The notes below the pieces were generated by a model, which searched no databases, was not told the origin of the DNA, and was given only the letters and a program-made list of their open reading frames with translations. 64,000 bases of DNA from Lentinula raphanica (lineage: Eukaryota > Basidiomycota > Agaricomycetes > Agaricales > Omphalotaceae), in NCBI GenBank assembly GCA_027919835.1, contig JANVFP010000005.1, positions 124,001 to 188,000 on the forward strand, given 5' to 3'. Below are positions 40,186 to 51,703 of the stretch, one piece after another. Positions within the stretch are counted from its first letter, which is position 1. Every line of letters begins with the position of its first letter. The translations under genes and the position numbers were made by a program.

Positions 40186-41065
40186 ATGGCCTCTCTACCT
40201 CCGGAACTCCTATATGAGATCTTCAAATTAGCGGGACATGAGGCTCAGAAATCAGGCAAAGGTTTACTCAACCTCACCCTTGTCTCTCATGATACGAATA
40301 ATCTGTAAGCCAACTCTATCGTCGACGGTGTAATCATGCATTTACAGTTCATCTCGTTGAAGAATAAGATCAATCGCCTTACGATTTTTGATTCTGTCAA
40401 TTTCTCCACGCTATGCGATGCCTCTCAAAGCTCTGCACACCGTTCCTCCTCTCTGTCTGCAGGAAAACGTGCAAAGTCTCTGGATCATCTATGCACTACC
40501 CGATTCAGATGCTCAGTTTGCTTTGGAGTGCTGTACGAACATCAAGAGTCTGGCCTATTGGTCTCGCGAACCTGTCGCATCACGCCTGCATATACGATCC
40601 ATGATACAAGCGCTCCCACACCTCACTCGACTCTCTGCAGGAGTTGATTTCTTCATTGCTCTTTGCAAAGAATCACATCTCAATCGGTTTAGCCTTTCTC
40701 TACGCGAGCTTGCTATCTTTCTAATTCCAGACGACGACGACAAGGTGGAGATCCCGGACTTTTCATCGTTCCCGAACTTGACCCATTTTGTCATCGGTAC
40801 CACCACCTCCGTCACGCTCGCGTCCAGTATGATCAACGCCATACTGAAAACTACGCGGTGCGAAGTCATTATACTTGAAGGCTTCTTCTCGCCGCAAGCC
40901 GAGATCAGTGATGCAAGCTTTATTACAGACCCACGTTTCTTTTGCCAGGCACCCATGGAAGGATTCTTCGATAGATGGGCGGCACTGGAGGAAAGTAAGG
41001 AGAACTGGGAAGCGTTTTGGTATCGTCGCCAGGAAAAGAAGATAATCCCCTCGGTGATTTTTTGA
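40186..41065 (+). CDS. F-box-like protein, array member 1
   Basis: Two exons, 40186-40304 and 40363-41065; 273 residues. The N-terminal LPPELLYEIFKLAGHEA fits the short F-box-like motif common in Agaricomycetes, which would bind Skp1 in an SCF ubiquitin ligase. The remainder (QALPHLTRLSAGVDFFIALC, LRELAIFLIP, FPNLTHFVIG) has leucine-rich-repeat-like spacing and would be the substrate-binding part. The intron acceptor is the AG of TTGAAG, not the upstream TTTACAG, because only the former keeps the frame; this also holds for members 2-4. Closest to member 2, with similar 3' flanks. Confidence 0.75.
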
Positions 41066-41346
41066 TCCTCTCGAGGCAACCTTACATGCTCCATATATCT
41101 CGGGGATCCTTTGGGACTGCCTTGGATGTGGAATGATGACATATCTGTTCGAAGACTCGTATCCTTATTCACATTTCATATACCCATACCAGAACATCTT
41201 TACTCCCAACCATCCTTCAGCTTCAGCTGGCAAACACTCAGAGTATTATAACACTATATAAGATAGGTTTTCTAGTGGCAGCCTGTCGGCTTCAAAACCC
41301 GAATTTCCCACGTTGCGGTCGTGATAGTACTCTGATATTTACCGCG

Positions 41347-42251
41347 ATGGTCTCTGAGTCTCTACCGCCTGAACTCCTATACGAAATTTTCAAACTAGCG
41401 GCATATGAGGCTCGAAAATCAGGCAAGGGCTTACTCAATCTCACCCTTGTATCTCATAATATGAACAATCTGTAAGTCAACTTTGTGGACGTCGGTGTAG
41501 GTCGGTGTAATTGAGCATCATTTACAGTTCACCCCGTTGAAGGATAAGATCGGTGGCCTTACGATTCATGATTCTGTCATATTCTTCACGCTATTTCATG
41601 TATCTCAAGGCTCTGCAAAATCTTCCTCCTCCCTGTCTGCAGCAGAATGTGCAAATCCTCTGGATCATCTACTACACTGGACTGCCCGATTCAGATCCTC
41701 AGCTTGCTTTGAAGTGCTGTACGAACATCAAGAGTCTGGTATATTGGTCTCGCAATCCTGTTATACCACGTCTGCATATACAATCCTTGATACAAGCACT
41801 CCCACACCTTACTCGACTCTCTGTAGGAGTTGAGTTCTTCATTGCACTTTGCAACGCACCACATCTCAATCGGTTTAGCCATTCTTTACGCGAGCTTGCT
41901 ATCTTCCTAGTACCAGGGGATAACGACAAGGTCGAAATTCCGGATTTTTTGTCGTTCCCGAATCTGACCCACTTTGTCATTGGTATCACCACCTCGATCA
42001 CGCTCGCGTTCAGTCTAATCAACGCCATATTGAGTACGACACTGTGTGAAGTCCTGATACTCGAAGGCTTTTTCTCACAGTGCGAGATCAGTGATGCTGG
42101 CTATACCACAGACCCGCGTCTCTTTTGTCAGCCAGGTCCCTTGGAAGGATTCTTCGTTAGATGGGTAGCACTGGAGGAAAGTAAGACGAACTGGGAAGGG
42201 TACTGGTATCGTCGACAGGCAAAGAGGATGATCCCCTCGGTGATTTTTTGA
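41347..42251 (+). CDS. F-box-like protein, array member 2
   Basis: Exons 41347-41471 and 41543-42251; 277 residues. Nearly the same architecture as member 1: LPPELLYEIFKLAAYEA, then LPPPCLQQNVQILWIIYYTG, QALPHLTRLSVGVEFFIALC, and a C-terminus ending RRQAKRMIPSVIF. Its 5' flank repeats the member-1 promoter and its 3' flank repeats ggggatcctttgggactgcc, so the two genes come from a recent tandem duplication. Predicted role, an SCF substrate adaptor, is inferred from the F-box-like motif only. Confidence 0.75.
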
Positions 42252-42464
42252 TCCTCTCAGAGCAGCATTGCCTGCTCCATATCTTTGGGGATCCTTTGGG
42301 ACTGCCTGGGATGTGGCATGATAGCATTGAAGAGACCTACGAGACCAGAATTGCGCGTCTATACTACATAGACGTTATCTAATCTTATCTCTATTTTTAT
42401 CAAATTTTTCATCTTATCAGAGAAATAATTGTTGTTCAAAGCGTTTACACCAACCACCACCGCG

Positions 42465-43311
42465 ATGGTCTCTCTACCTGCAGAACTCGTATACGAGATA
42501 CTTAAACTGGCAGCTCATGATGCTCGAGAATCTGGCAAAGGTTTACTCAATCTAACCCTTGTATCTCATTACATGAACAACTGGTAAGTCAACTTTGTCG
42601 ACGCCAATGAGGTTTGGAGGTATTTACAATTCTCTCCTTGAAAGGATACGGTCGTTGGCTTTACGGTTTCTTATTGTCACACAATACAAAGGTTATGCAA
42701 TGGATCTCAAGGCAATACACACCCTTCCTCCTTTTTGTTTGGAACAGAACGTGGAAATCCTCTGGCTTATTCTTGTACTACCTGATTCAGATGCTCAGCT
42801 TGCTTTAGAGCGCTGTACGAACATCAAGAGTTTATCATATTGGTCCTCCTTTCTGAATTCGACTGCGCGTATACGCTCTCTTGTTCAAGCTCTCCCCTTC
42901 CTCTCCCGACTTTCTGTGAGATTTGGTTTCTTCGTTGAACTTTGCAAAGAACCGCATCTCAATCAATCTATCCACTCATTACGCGAAATTGCTCTCTTCG
43001 ATGGGCTGGAAAGCGAGGTTTTCGACGAAATCCCGAACTTCTCAGCATTTCCAAACTTGACACATTTCGTCGTCATCACCGATTCGTTCAACAGGCGCAT
43101 ATCCAGTATGATCAACGCCATGTTGAATATCACACTATGTGAAATTGTTATACTTGAAGGCTCCTTCTCGTCGAAGGAAATAGATGATGCTATTTATGCT
43201 ACAGACCCGCGTTTCTTCTATCGGGCAGGCTCTTTGGAAGACTTCTTTCATAGATGGGCGAACCTGGACAAGGATGATTGGAAAGAGTTCTGGAATCGCA
43301 CTACAGGTTGA
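42465..43311 (+). CDS. F-box-like protein, array member 3
   Basis: Exons 42465-42583 and 42645-43311; 261 residues. Starts MVSLPAELVYEILKLAAHDA. The second exon keeps RSLALRFLIVTQ, LPPFCLEQNVEILWLIL, QALPFLSRLSVRFGFFVELC and FSAFPNLTHFVV. The upstream pseudo-acceptor seen in the other members as TTTACAG is TTTACAA here, which supports the downstream acceptor (GAAAG) as the one really used. Shorter C-terminus than members 1 and 2. Closest to member 4. Confidence 0.75.
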
Positions 43312-44435
43312 CAAAGTAGCCTGACCGTTTGCTAGGTAACTGTCTAAACCTTTCAGTAAGTATAATAGTGACTGACGATGATTGAGTAGATGCCTTGGAT
43401 ATTATACATCTTCGGAAGTGCCTTTAGGATGTTGAATAATGTTATTGGAAGACGTTACGAAAACAGATTTGCGTACAAGCACAAATCATCTGCAGTCCAA
43501 TCTAGAGGACGACGATCGTAAGGTTGAGGTGACCAGTACCTTCTCATGAAGGACTCACAAACGTTTGAACGTTCACGACTCATTGCCCTTTGCAAAATCT
43601 CTTAGTACATACAAGATAAGACTCGAAAAAGGTTTCATGCCAAGGCTCCCACCTTGCTTGAGTTTCTTCAGGTCTCAAGTATCATAGGAATCATTCCATA
43701 TACAACCAGTACTAGCAGTAGATTCATGGAATGTAATGGAACTATAGTACTAGGGAGTAACCAGGTTGTGAGGACGGAATTTCCGAGCAACAGATTTGGG
43801 TTCGCAGGTTCCGGGTATAGGAGATTCTAGGTTTGAGAATGTGATCTGTTCTAAAGAATGCACTACGCATGAAAAACAGACTATGCATGAATCGAATACT
43901 TTGGCTGGAGGCCACACCATATATTTAATTGTCTCCATCGTCCCTCTAGATTATCAGGCCATAGACAGTGTCCCAATCTACTCTACCTCCTGGGGTTCTG
44001 CCGTTCAAGCTGAACGTATGGAGATGTATGGAGTCCAAACGAGAAAACAGAAGAACTATTGTCGAGATAATCGTTTCCGAGATAACGATGCAGCTATCGG
44101 AGCCTGGAGGATCAGACGAGAGGCGTGAGCGTTCAGTTGAGCGCTTAACTCTTTGCATCAGAACTCTCATTGCCTCCGCATACAACGAGCTGAAAGCTCA
44201 TTTTTTCAACGCCCATATCCCTTCCTGGCACCAAGTCACAGAATTCAAACTTCGATTCTCACAGGCACAGGTTCAAACCAGTGTTCTGGATTGGCTCTGC
44301 GCGTTTGGGCCTTCGAGATCAGCCCATCCGCGCGGGACCAAGCCCCAGCCAAACGCCTCACTATTCCGATCTACCCTTATACTCAGATAGCCTCAATACC
44401 GGCTTATCACAGCGCTTGCGCCAACTACTACCGCG
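43312..44435. other. Intergenic region with F-box gene relic
   Basis: The first 100 bases are a shared 3' region (gactgacgatgattgagtagatgccttgg) also found after members 4 and 5. About 43503-43600 retains pieces similar to internal F-box exon sequence (gaggacgacgatcgtaaggttgag, cattgccctttgcaaa), pointing to a lost copy. Open frames at 43796-44400 have no motif. Confidence 0.4.
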
Positions 44436-45288
44436 ATGGTCTCTCTACCTCCAGAACTGGTTTTTGAGATATTTGAACTGGCAGCTCATGATGCTCGTGA
44501 ATCAGGCAAAGGTTTACTCAATCTAACCCTCGTATCTCATGACATGAACAACTGGTAAGTCAACTTTGTTGACGCGAATAAGGTCTCGAAATATTTACAG
44601 TTCTTTTCTTGAAAGGGTACGATCGTTGGCTTTACGGTTTCTAATTGTCACAGATGACAAAGGTCTTGCAATGGATCTCGAGGCATTACACACCCTTCCT
44701 CCTCTTTGTTTGGAACAAAACGTGAAAGCCCTCTGGCTTGTTTCTGGACTACCCGATCCAGATGTTCAGCTTGCTCTGGAGCGATGTACGAACATCCGAA
44801 GCTTAGCATATTGGTCCTTCAAAACGACTGCAGTTACGCATATGCGCCCTCTTATACAAGCCCTTCCCTTCCTGTCCCGACTTTCTATGAGATTTGGTCT
44901 CTTCATTTCTCTGTGCAAAGAACCACATCTCAATCAATTTGTCCACTCATTACGCGAAATTTCTCTCCTCGAAGTGATGGAGAAAGATGCCTCTGACGAG
45001 GTCCCGAACTTCTCAGCATTCCCAAACTTGACACATTTCGTCATCACCACCAACTTTTTCAGCCAGCACATATCCAACATGATCAACGCCATCTTACAAA
45101 TCACATTATGCAAAGTTGTTGTACTTGAAGGCTCTTTCTCGTCGAAGGAAATTAACAGTGATGCTAGTTATCTTACAGACCCGCGTTTCTGCTACCGCCC
45201 AGGCTCTTTGCCAGAATTCTTTCATAGATGGGGAAAATTGGAGAGGGAAAATTGGAAAGAGTTCTGGAATCGCATCAGTGAGAGTTGA
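44436..45288 (+). CDS. F-box-like protein, array member 4
   Basis: Exons 44436-44554 and 44616-45288; 263 residues. Starts MVSLPPELVFEIFELAAHDA. The second exon gives WVRSLALRFLIVTDD, LPPLCLEQNVKALWLV, QALPFLSRLSMRFGLFISLC, FSAFPNLTHFVITT and a C-terminal WKEFWNRISES. Splice sites and phase match members 1-3. The 5' flank has the shared 'actaccgcgatggt' context at the start codon. Same inferred SCF-adaptor role. Confidence 0.75.
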
Positions 45289-45469
45289 AACAAGTAGGGC
45301 CGTTTGCTAGGTGACTGTCTAAACCTTTTAGTAAGGTTGATACTGACTGACGATCGTCGATGACTAAGTAGATGCCTTGGGTATTCCACATCCAACGTAC
45401 CTACATAGGATGAATAAGATAACAAAATATGATTTTGGACCACGAATTGTCTGTGAATCAATTTCGGGT

Positions 45470-45610
45470 TTTTTGTAGAGGACAACGACAAGGCTGAGGC
45501 TCCGTACTTCTCATCGTTCCCGCGGGCCAACCTGACACAGCTTGTCATGATCATCCATATCACCACCTTCGTCACGCTTGCGTCCATTACTTGATACTCA
45601 TACTGATGTC
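45470..45610 (+). pseudogene. F-box gene fragment
   Basis: An isolated stretch (gacaacgacaaggctgaggc ... ttctcatcgttcccg ... caccaccttcgtcacgcttg) matches the segment of members 1 and 2 that encodes DDDDKVEIPDFSSFPNLTHF and the following TTTSVTLASS. It lacks the rest of the gene and is frame-broken. Confidence 0.5.
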
Positions 45611-45919
45611 TTAGTGACAGCAATGACTACTATTCTCTCGCGGGATCCCAGATCCTCAATAACGAGACTGACTACATCTCTATGAGCAGTTCAGAATTTG
45701 CGTGTAATATCTGCTTTACGCTCTACGTAGTCTCCCGTAGGCAGACTCATGCAAGACAAGCTTGCTGATATAGACGCTCTACGTATTTCTCTCCTTCGCG
45801 AAATCTTTGATAAGATAAGATAATCTACCTGTCGCGCGACGCGCGTCATCGTCGTCATAGATTTGCTCTTCTGAGGAAGGAAAAAAAACCATCCACAACG
45901 TTTACCAACTACCACCGCG

Positions 45920-46700
45920 ATGGTCTGTCACCTACCTGCAGAACTGCGATACGAAATCTTCGAGATAGCGTCGTAGGAGGCTGAAGAACTATAGGTAAAC
46001 GTTTATTCAATCTGATTCTCGTATCTCCTGATTGTAAGTCATTTTTTGTCGACGCTGGAGTTATCGCACGTTCACGCTTCTGTCATCGAAGGATAGGATC
46101 GACGATTCTACCATTGCTGGTCAAAAATTCACACTCTGAACACGCGATGTATCTGAAAGCTCTACATACCCTTCCTCCGCCAAAAACGAGGCAAACCTCT
46201 GCACTACTTCTCGGACATTCAATTTAGGTACTCAGCTTGCTTTGAAGACTTGTATATGAATAACAAGAGCTTTATTGGACCCATACACCTCTCGAATCAC
46301 CTCCGACGTCTATGATATGGGCTCGCTCGACTTTCACCAGGAATTAAATTTTCTTGCCACATTCTGCAAAGAACCAGAAAGAACCAAAGCTGAAACAGTT
46401 CACCGACTCTTTATGCACGCGAGATAGCCGTCCTTGTATCTCTGACAGAGCACACAACGGCCTCAAGGATTTGAAATACCGAAAACTGAACGATTGATGT
46501 CGAGTCGATATATTCGAAGGCTTCGTCTCATCTAATACAAGTAGTAACACCAATTATGTTGCAGATCTGCGTCATCTCTGTCGGGCCCCTTCGAGTTCAA
46601 CAGCCTTCACTGCTAGATCGGTAGAGCTGGAGGAAACGAATCCGGAAGAGTTTTTTGACCGCGTGTCGAGGGCCGAGGCAAATAGGGCCGTGCGCTAGGT
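45920..46700 (+). pseudogene. F-box-like protein, array member 5 (pseudogene)
   Basis: The start region reads MVCHLPAELRYEIFEIAS and then a TAG at 45974-45976, which lies within the exon-1 frame of its paralogues. Further on, pieces similar to LKALHTLPP and to the C-terminal EEFFDRV are recognisable but out of frame with each other. The tail (tagggccgtgcgctaggtgg, then the shared 3' motif near 46735) aligns with that of member 4. Clearly a decayed copy. Confidence 0.7.
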
Positions 46701-47054
46701 GGCTGTCTAAATTTTGAAGTAAAGTCGATGCTAACTGACGACGATCGAGTAGATGCCTCCATTCGAATGACCTAGGTTGTTGATTAACAAGTATCGGAAG
46801 ACTTGACAAGAACAGAATTGCGTGCCGAATTCTCTTATCTCAATTCATTTGCCGTCTGTTACGCCGTTCCCGACGCACTGAGAACCGTGGTAACGGTCTT
46901 CCGAAGTGTTTTGTGTCAGTACAGCCACATCCCCCCGCACTCGGTCCCAGTTGTTCCCAGTTGTTCTGTCCGTCCAAGTGTTCCTCGTCCTATACCCAGA
47001 CTCTTTCTTCCTTCATACACGCCTTCCGGAAGCTTCGAAGTCGAACGTCGCGCA
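46701..47054. other. Intergenic region before array member 6
   Basis: Contains the shared array 3' motif near 46735 and then the putative promoter of the next gene. No separate gene is supported. Confidence 0.35.
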
Positions 47055-47953
47055 ATGAATCTTCCACCGGAACTGGAACGCCGAATCTTTCTCTTTGCCA
47101 TGAGAAGCGATCCTTCTATTGTCCCCTCGTTGAAACTTGTAGCTCACCGTGTTCGAATCTGGTGAGTCCCAACTATTTCACGAAGAGAACTGCTCCGAAT
47201 AAAATGCCCGTTTGTTCCAGGACTAACGAGATAGTGCACGAATACGTCCTTCTCGACAATTGGGGCAGATCCGAGGGGGATTTGAAGCATGGGTTGGGCC
47301 CAGTCCCTGGCAAAGGTCAACTTTATGCTGGCCATATATCTCCTTCGTTCGCTAAGAACGTCTCGAGCCTTTGCCTGACGTACAATCACGAACTATCCGC
47401 GGACCAATTGCGGTTCCTTGCCAACTGCAAAGCTCTATCACGGCTGGCTCTCTGGGTGGATTTTACGGAATGTCCCGAATTGACGGCAATATTAGTTTCA
47501 TTTTCGCTACAGTCGCTATCGCTTGAAGTGGAGCACTTCATGCGGCTTTCCAACTTCCTTTCCCTCTCTCACGTCTGGACATCGAGGCTCACACATTTGG
47601 AGCTCGTATTCTGGACTGCAGATGTTAATGTTGATTGCCTCCGTTTTGAACATCTCCCCTTCCTCCAACATATCTGCTTCGTATGGGGCAGACGAACGTA
47701 TCCGTCAACAGTCAAGATTGCTCTTGAATCTTGCACTTATCTCCGAACTTTGGTGATATTGACTGCGTCTGGTCAATGGGCGGAATACGACCATTACAGG
47801 AGTCTGCCTGAAGCAAATGGTGTTGATATTGTTCTATTGCCTAGTGTCAGACAGGCTACGTACGAATGGGTCCCAGGCGGTTCCACGGTCTGGGATCGCG
47901 TACAGGAGCATCGTGCCTCGCAACGCAGTACTACTGTACTAGCCAGCGCATAG
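47055..47953 (+). CDS. F-box-like protein, divergent array member 6
   Basis: Exons 47055-47161 and 47221-47953, with a 59-nt intron in the same phase as the other members; 279 residues. N-terminus MNLPPELERRIFLFAMRSD is F-box-like; exon 2 has LCLTYNHELSADQLRFLANC, LQSLSLEVEHFMRLSNFL and LTHLELVFW, again leucine-rich-repeat-like. Much less similar to members 1-4 than they are to each other, and closer in type to member 7. Probable SCF adaptor by inference. Confidence 0.65.
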
Positions 47954-49035
47954 GTCTACACGTTCTGTCGTTCTATGGCTAGCCAGCTTACACTTTAGAC
48001 GCCATTTCTTCGTTTTTCGTTAGACCGTTCTTAGAGCTCCTCTTGATGAGCTGTCTTCTATGATTATCGGGTTTTTGGGTTCATGGGATTCATTAGAGAC
48101 GTTGCTTGTACGTCTCACAAGCGACTTTCTTTGTAATTTTGGTAGAGACGCTAGATATGCACAATCATTTGGAGGGTCCTTCGGAGAAACTACATAGATT
48201 TTCTTGCAAGTTCTGAGACTCAGTACACCGCTTCGAGAGTCTCTTGGTCAGATGGTTACATATAATGCCATGAAGGTTATTTCTGAGTTTGTTCACTTCT
48301 TAGAATCTCCACCACCCGCATGGATGCACTGGTCGAAAATGGTAATAATGCGATGGTGTATCTACCGTTGAGCTATATCCTCATGGAGTTTGGTTGTGGT
48401 ATATCGAGCGAATGGCCCATCCGATGGAGATTGAATTGCAATCCAGTATGCACCTGTAGACTGTAGGCTGTACACTGGCTGTACGCACATCCAAGTTTTG
48501 CCAGATTGTACCTGTGAGCCTTGAGGTGTGCCTTTCAGTTCAATTCTTGATAATCTGATCTCTAAATTTCAAAGATGCCTTTCAGGGTGTTCTGCCTTCT
48601 GGTACACGTTGCACTCTCCAAACACTGTACAGCACTGTACTCACTCCGAAAAGAATTGAATAGGAGCTCAAGTAGATGATGCGTCTTCCGGTAGGTCAGT
48701 TGTTTGACCTCCTGAATGAAACGCATAGTTTCCGGTACTTACACGTCAAAGATTGAGGACATTACATTGTAGCTGATTTTTTACGATAAGATGCAATAAA
48801 TTCATATGCATACCCTCTTGTTATGCGTTGCGTTGCTCGAATCTTTCTGCGCCACGCATGTGATGTCAATCTTGTTCAGTTCATCGACGATTAGGAATTC
48901 TCGGAGTCGGCGGGCCATCTTTGCATCGATCGCTTGCCCGCCCTACATAAATTCAGGCATCCTTGACGGTCCGTCCTTTCTACTCGTCTCCTCATCACAT
49001 CCCCTCAAATAAAGAGCTCGTAGGCCGAAGGGGAC
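47954..49035. other. One-kilobase intergenic region
   Basis: No gene is recognised. The last 60 bases hold the leader of the next F-box-like gene. Confidence 0.4.
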
Positions 49036-49963
49036 ATGCAAACGTTTCGTCTCCAGGATCTCCCTGTAGAGCTAGAACGCTCGATCCTCGAAACTGCTGC
49101 TCGCCTAGATCTCAAGACCGCGATTAACTTGACACTGGTATGTCGTCAGTTGAAGGAATGGTAAGTCACCTCTGGCTTATGGGCATCGAGCGAGGATCTG
49201 ACACCTACCTACAGGATCCAACCATCCATCTACGAGATGGTAACGTTAGGCTCTCAAGACGTGGCATTATTTCTGCGCACTATGGAGATGTTCCCGGCCC
49301 ACTTCTTTGCCCAGACCGTCAAGAAACTCTGCTTGACAGTCTCAGTCAAGCCAGACGATGCTAGACGAATTCTACAGACCTGTATCGGCATATCGAGCTT
49401 GGCCTGCTGGGTAGATTTTCTTGGCCGCACACCTTCAGTCTCGTTTCGGGAGCTTCTATATCCACTCCCTCTCCGAAGACTTTCAATAGAGGTGGTTCAT
49501 TTCCAATCGCTTTCATTCCTCGAATGTGCCTGGATTAATACCCTCACTTGCCTTGACCTTGTATTCTGGAAATCAGATCCGTTGCTGGTTTCAGAACTGT
49601 GTTTCCTCCCTGCGCTAACTCACCTCGCGCTGTGGCTGCAACATCCAAATGTTGAAGATAGTGCATTAGCCCAGATTCTGTCCGTGGTCCCATCTTTACG
49701 GCTTCTGTGTCTCGTTACGGACGAAGATGATCTGGAAAACCTTGAGCATACTAGACAGATAGATCTTCGCATCGTTTCCGTACCACATCCGCGAAGAGGA
49801 GTTCTTGACTGGGAAGCGCCGTATCGAGGTCGTCCAGATATGTGGTCGCAAGCTGAGGAATTACTCGAACAACGACGGGCTGCAGTCAATCAAGTATGTG
49901 CTAATCGATATCGGACTTGTATTATCTTGGCTGATTTCAAACTAGATGCAGACAGATTACTAA
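49036..49963 (+). CDS. F-box-like protein, divergent array member 7
   Basis: Exons 49036-49160, 49215-49893 and 49946-49963; 273 residues. N-terminus LQDLPVELERSILETAARLD, then NLTLVCRQLKEW just before the intron, as in the other members. Exon 2 has VKKLCLTVSVKPDDARRIL, LRRLSIEVVHFQSLSFLE, LTCLDLVFW and LTHLALWL. The short last exon is inferred from a GTATGT donor and CTAG acceptor in phase; reading through instead would extend the protein to 50061 and overlap the convergent epoxide hydrolase. Related to member 6 in layout. Confidence 0.65.
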
Positions 49964-49985
49964 AACAACACACAACACAACCGTT

Positions 49986-51248
49986 CTATTCTGCGCGATT
50001 GATAATCACAGTGTTCAACTCGAGACCTATGAAGTGCATGGGTGAGCGAACACCGATATAGTAACATTTATTGAGATATACCTTGCTCAAAAACCTCAGT
50101 AGTTCGCTCGCCACAGCCTCACTCTGCTCCTGCTGAACCCAATGTCCTGTATCGGGAAGCAGAACAACGTCTTCTTCGTCCATGGACTCGCACACGTACT
50201 CCTTCATCCGTTCTAAAGCCCCGGGAGTCTGATATACACCCCAATCTTTGCTTCCAGAGAGAAACATCGCCGGCACTGTCACACGTTTCCCAGTAAAGAT
50301 CTGCATATCTGTGGTCCACTTCGTATCTGTCATGCAGCGGTACCAGTTCAAACCGCCCTGAAAACCAGTCCTGGAGAATTCCGAAGTGTAATAAGACAGG
50401 TCTTCATCTGACAACCATTCCTGTAGCGCCGAACGGGTACCTTCATTGGCAGCATCCAGAATGGCCATGGGCATGGTTTGTTCGAGAAGCATGATGTAGT
50501 AATAGGGTAAGGTTGCGAGATGAGTCGCGGAAGCAGCAGGTAAAGGATGCGGGTTATTTCCTGACCAGGCCGCACTCTTCGCATAGAAGTAGTCATTTAG
50601 GAATGTACGAAGGCCTTGTGGTGACTGAAGCATATCTGTGTTCGCATTGGCGGTAGAGAGATACATTGTATAGTGTTTGCGAGGTGGATCGAGTTCAGTA
50701 AGTTGTTTCATGACTGTTGGCCAAGCCACCGCAGATGCACGATTGCCGCTCGAAGGCAAGTGTCGAAAGGACGGTACACCAAGAAAAGGCGCGCTCATGA
50801 TCACGACTGACTTGAAGAGATCAGGCCGGATGAGCGCGCAGTATCCTGCTACCATCGAGCCAAAATCGTGTCCTACCACTGCGGCAACGCTCTGATATTT
50901 CATGGCCTCGACTAACAAAACAATATCTGTTACCAAATTGAACATACGAAAAGGTGCTAGATCATCTTCGAAGACGACGGGCTTCAAAGCGGCGCCAGAC
51001 GAGTCGTGTACGGTTGTACGACCATAACCTCTCTGATCTGGGGCAATAACATTGTACCCTGCCTGAGATAGAGGTATCATGACCTTGCGCCAGGAGTACG
51101 CTAGTTCTGGAAATCCGTGTAAAAGGATGACCAGAGGTGGCTGCGAAGAGGGATGTGAGGGGGGTAAAGCTTGAAGATAATAAACATCAAGGTCCTTCAC
51201 GCGAACTGTATTGGATACAATGCTGGGCAGCACTGTGTCAGTGGTCAT
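49986..51248 (-). CDS. Epoxide hydrolase (alpha/beta hydrolase fold)
   Basis: Single open exon of 420 residues from the ATG at 51248; the longer frame to 51290 starts at a non-ATG codon. Converts epoxides to vicinal diols. Motifs in order: LLHGFPELAYSWR (oxyanion HGFPE), APDQRGYGRT, VVGHDFGSMVAG with the nucleophilic Asp, the lid-domain segments LSYYTSEFSRTGFQGGLNWYR holding the two Tyr candidates, the acid in SGSKDWGVYQ, and the base in DTGHWVQQEQ. No signal peptide, so cytosolic or peroxisomal. The last 30 or so residues after FLSK are atypical and may be an unspliced tail (a GTATAT donor is present). Convergent with F-box member 7, about 20 bases away. Confidence 0.9.
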   Translation of the reverse strand: MTTDTVLPSIVSNTVRVKDLDVYYLQALPPSHPSSQPPLVILLHGFPELAYSWRKVMIPLSQAGYNVIAPDQRGYGRTTVHDSSGAALKPVVFEDDLAPFRMFNLVTDIVLLVEAMKYQSVAAVVGHDFGSMVAGYCALIRPDLFKSVVIMSAPFLGVPSFRHLPSSGNRASAVAWPTVMKQLTELDPPRKHYTMYLSTANANTDMLQSPQGLRTFLNDYFYAKSAAWSGNNPHPLPAASATHLATLPYYYIMLLEQTMPMAILDAANEGTRSALQEWLSDEDLSYYTSEFSRTGFQGGLNWYRCMTDTKWTTDMQIFTGKRVTVPAMFLSGSKDWGVYQTPGALERMKEYVCESMDEEDVVLLPDTGHWVQQEQSEAVASELLRFLSKVYLNKCYYIGVRSPMHFIGLELNTVIINRAE

Positions 51249-51703
51249 TTCGGAATCCGAGGTGAGGGGGTGAGAGCTTGCCAATGCCAATGCCCAAGGG
51301 CCCGAGCTTTTGAAAGCTTTCCCCGCTCAATCGACTTTCCGTAAACATCGGGAACAAACACAAGCTACATAAGCGCCGGAAGCGCCGAAGATAAACGCTG
51401 CCTTATCAGGATAAGATAAAGAGCTGCAGACCCCTTGGGCCTTTACTTCTTTCTTGAAACAGTATTACTACCTTATACTACTGCCTCTCAGTCACTGCCA
51501 AAGGCCTCACCTTTTACTCCTGAGATCTGCAGGCCTCAAGCAAGGGCTAGCACTCAGCCGCCTTTTGGCGGCCTTTCTAGTGTCAGTGAAACTGTGTCAC
51601 CGAGATTATGTCATCTTCCGAAACTCATCTCCTCTCCTAACCTGTACTCCTCTTTCTCATCTTAACTTCCATCATCTCTCAATCATTCATCAGTCCTTCT
51701 TTC
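51249..51703. other. Divergent promoter region (epoxide hydrolase / lipase)
   Basis: About 450 bases between divergent start codons, with C/T-rich runs near 51640-51700 before the lipase start. No gene is supported. Confidence 0.4.

Noticed and set aside
42584..42644. Apparent loss of the splice acceptor (TTTACAA) in F-box gene 3
   Set aside because: The downstream GAAAG acceptor keeps frame in all four paralogues, so the mutated site is a decoy and gene 3 is intact.
49964..50061. C-terminal extension of F-box member 7
   Set aside because: A GT-AG intron (49894-49945) gives an in-phase short last exon and avoids overlap with the convergent epoxide hydrolase.
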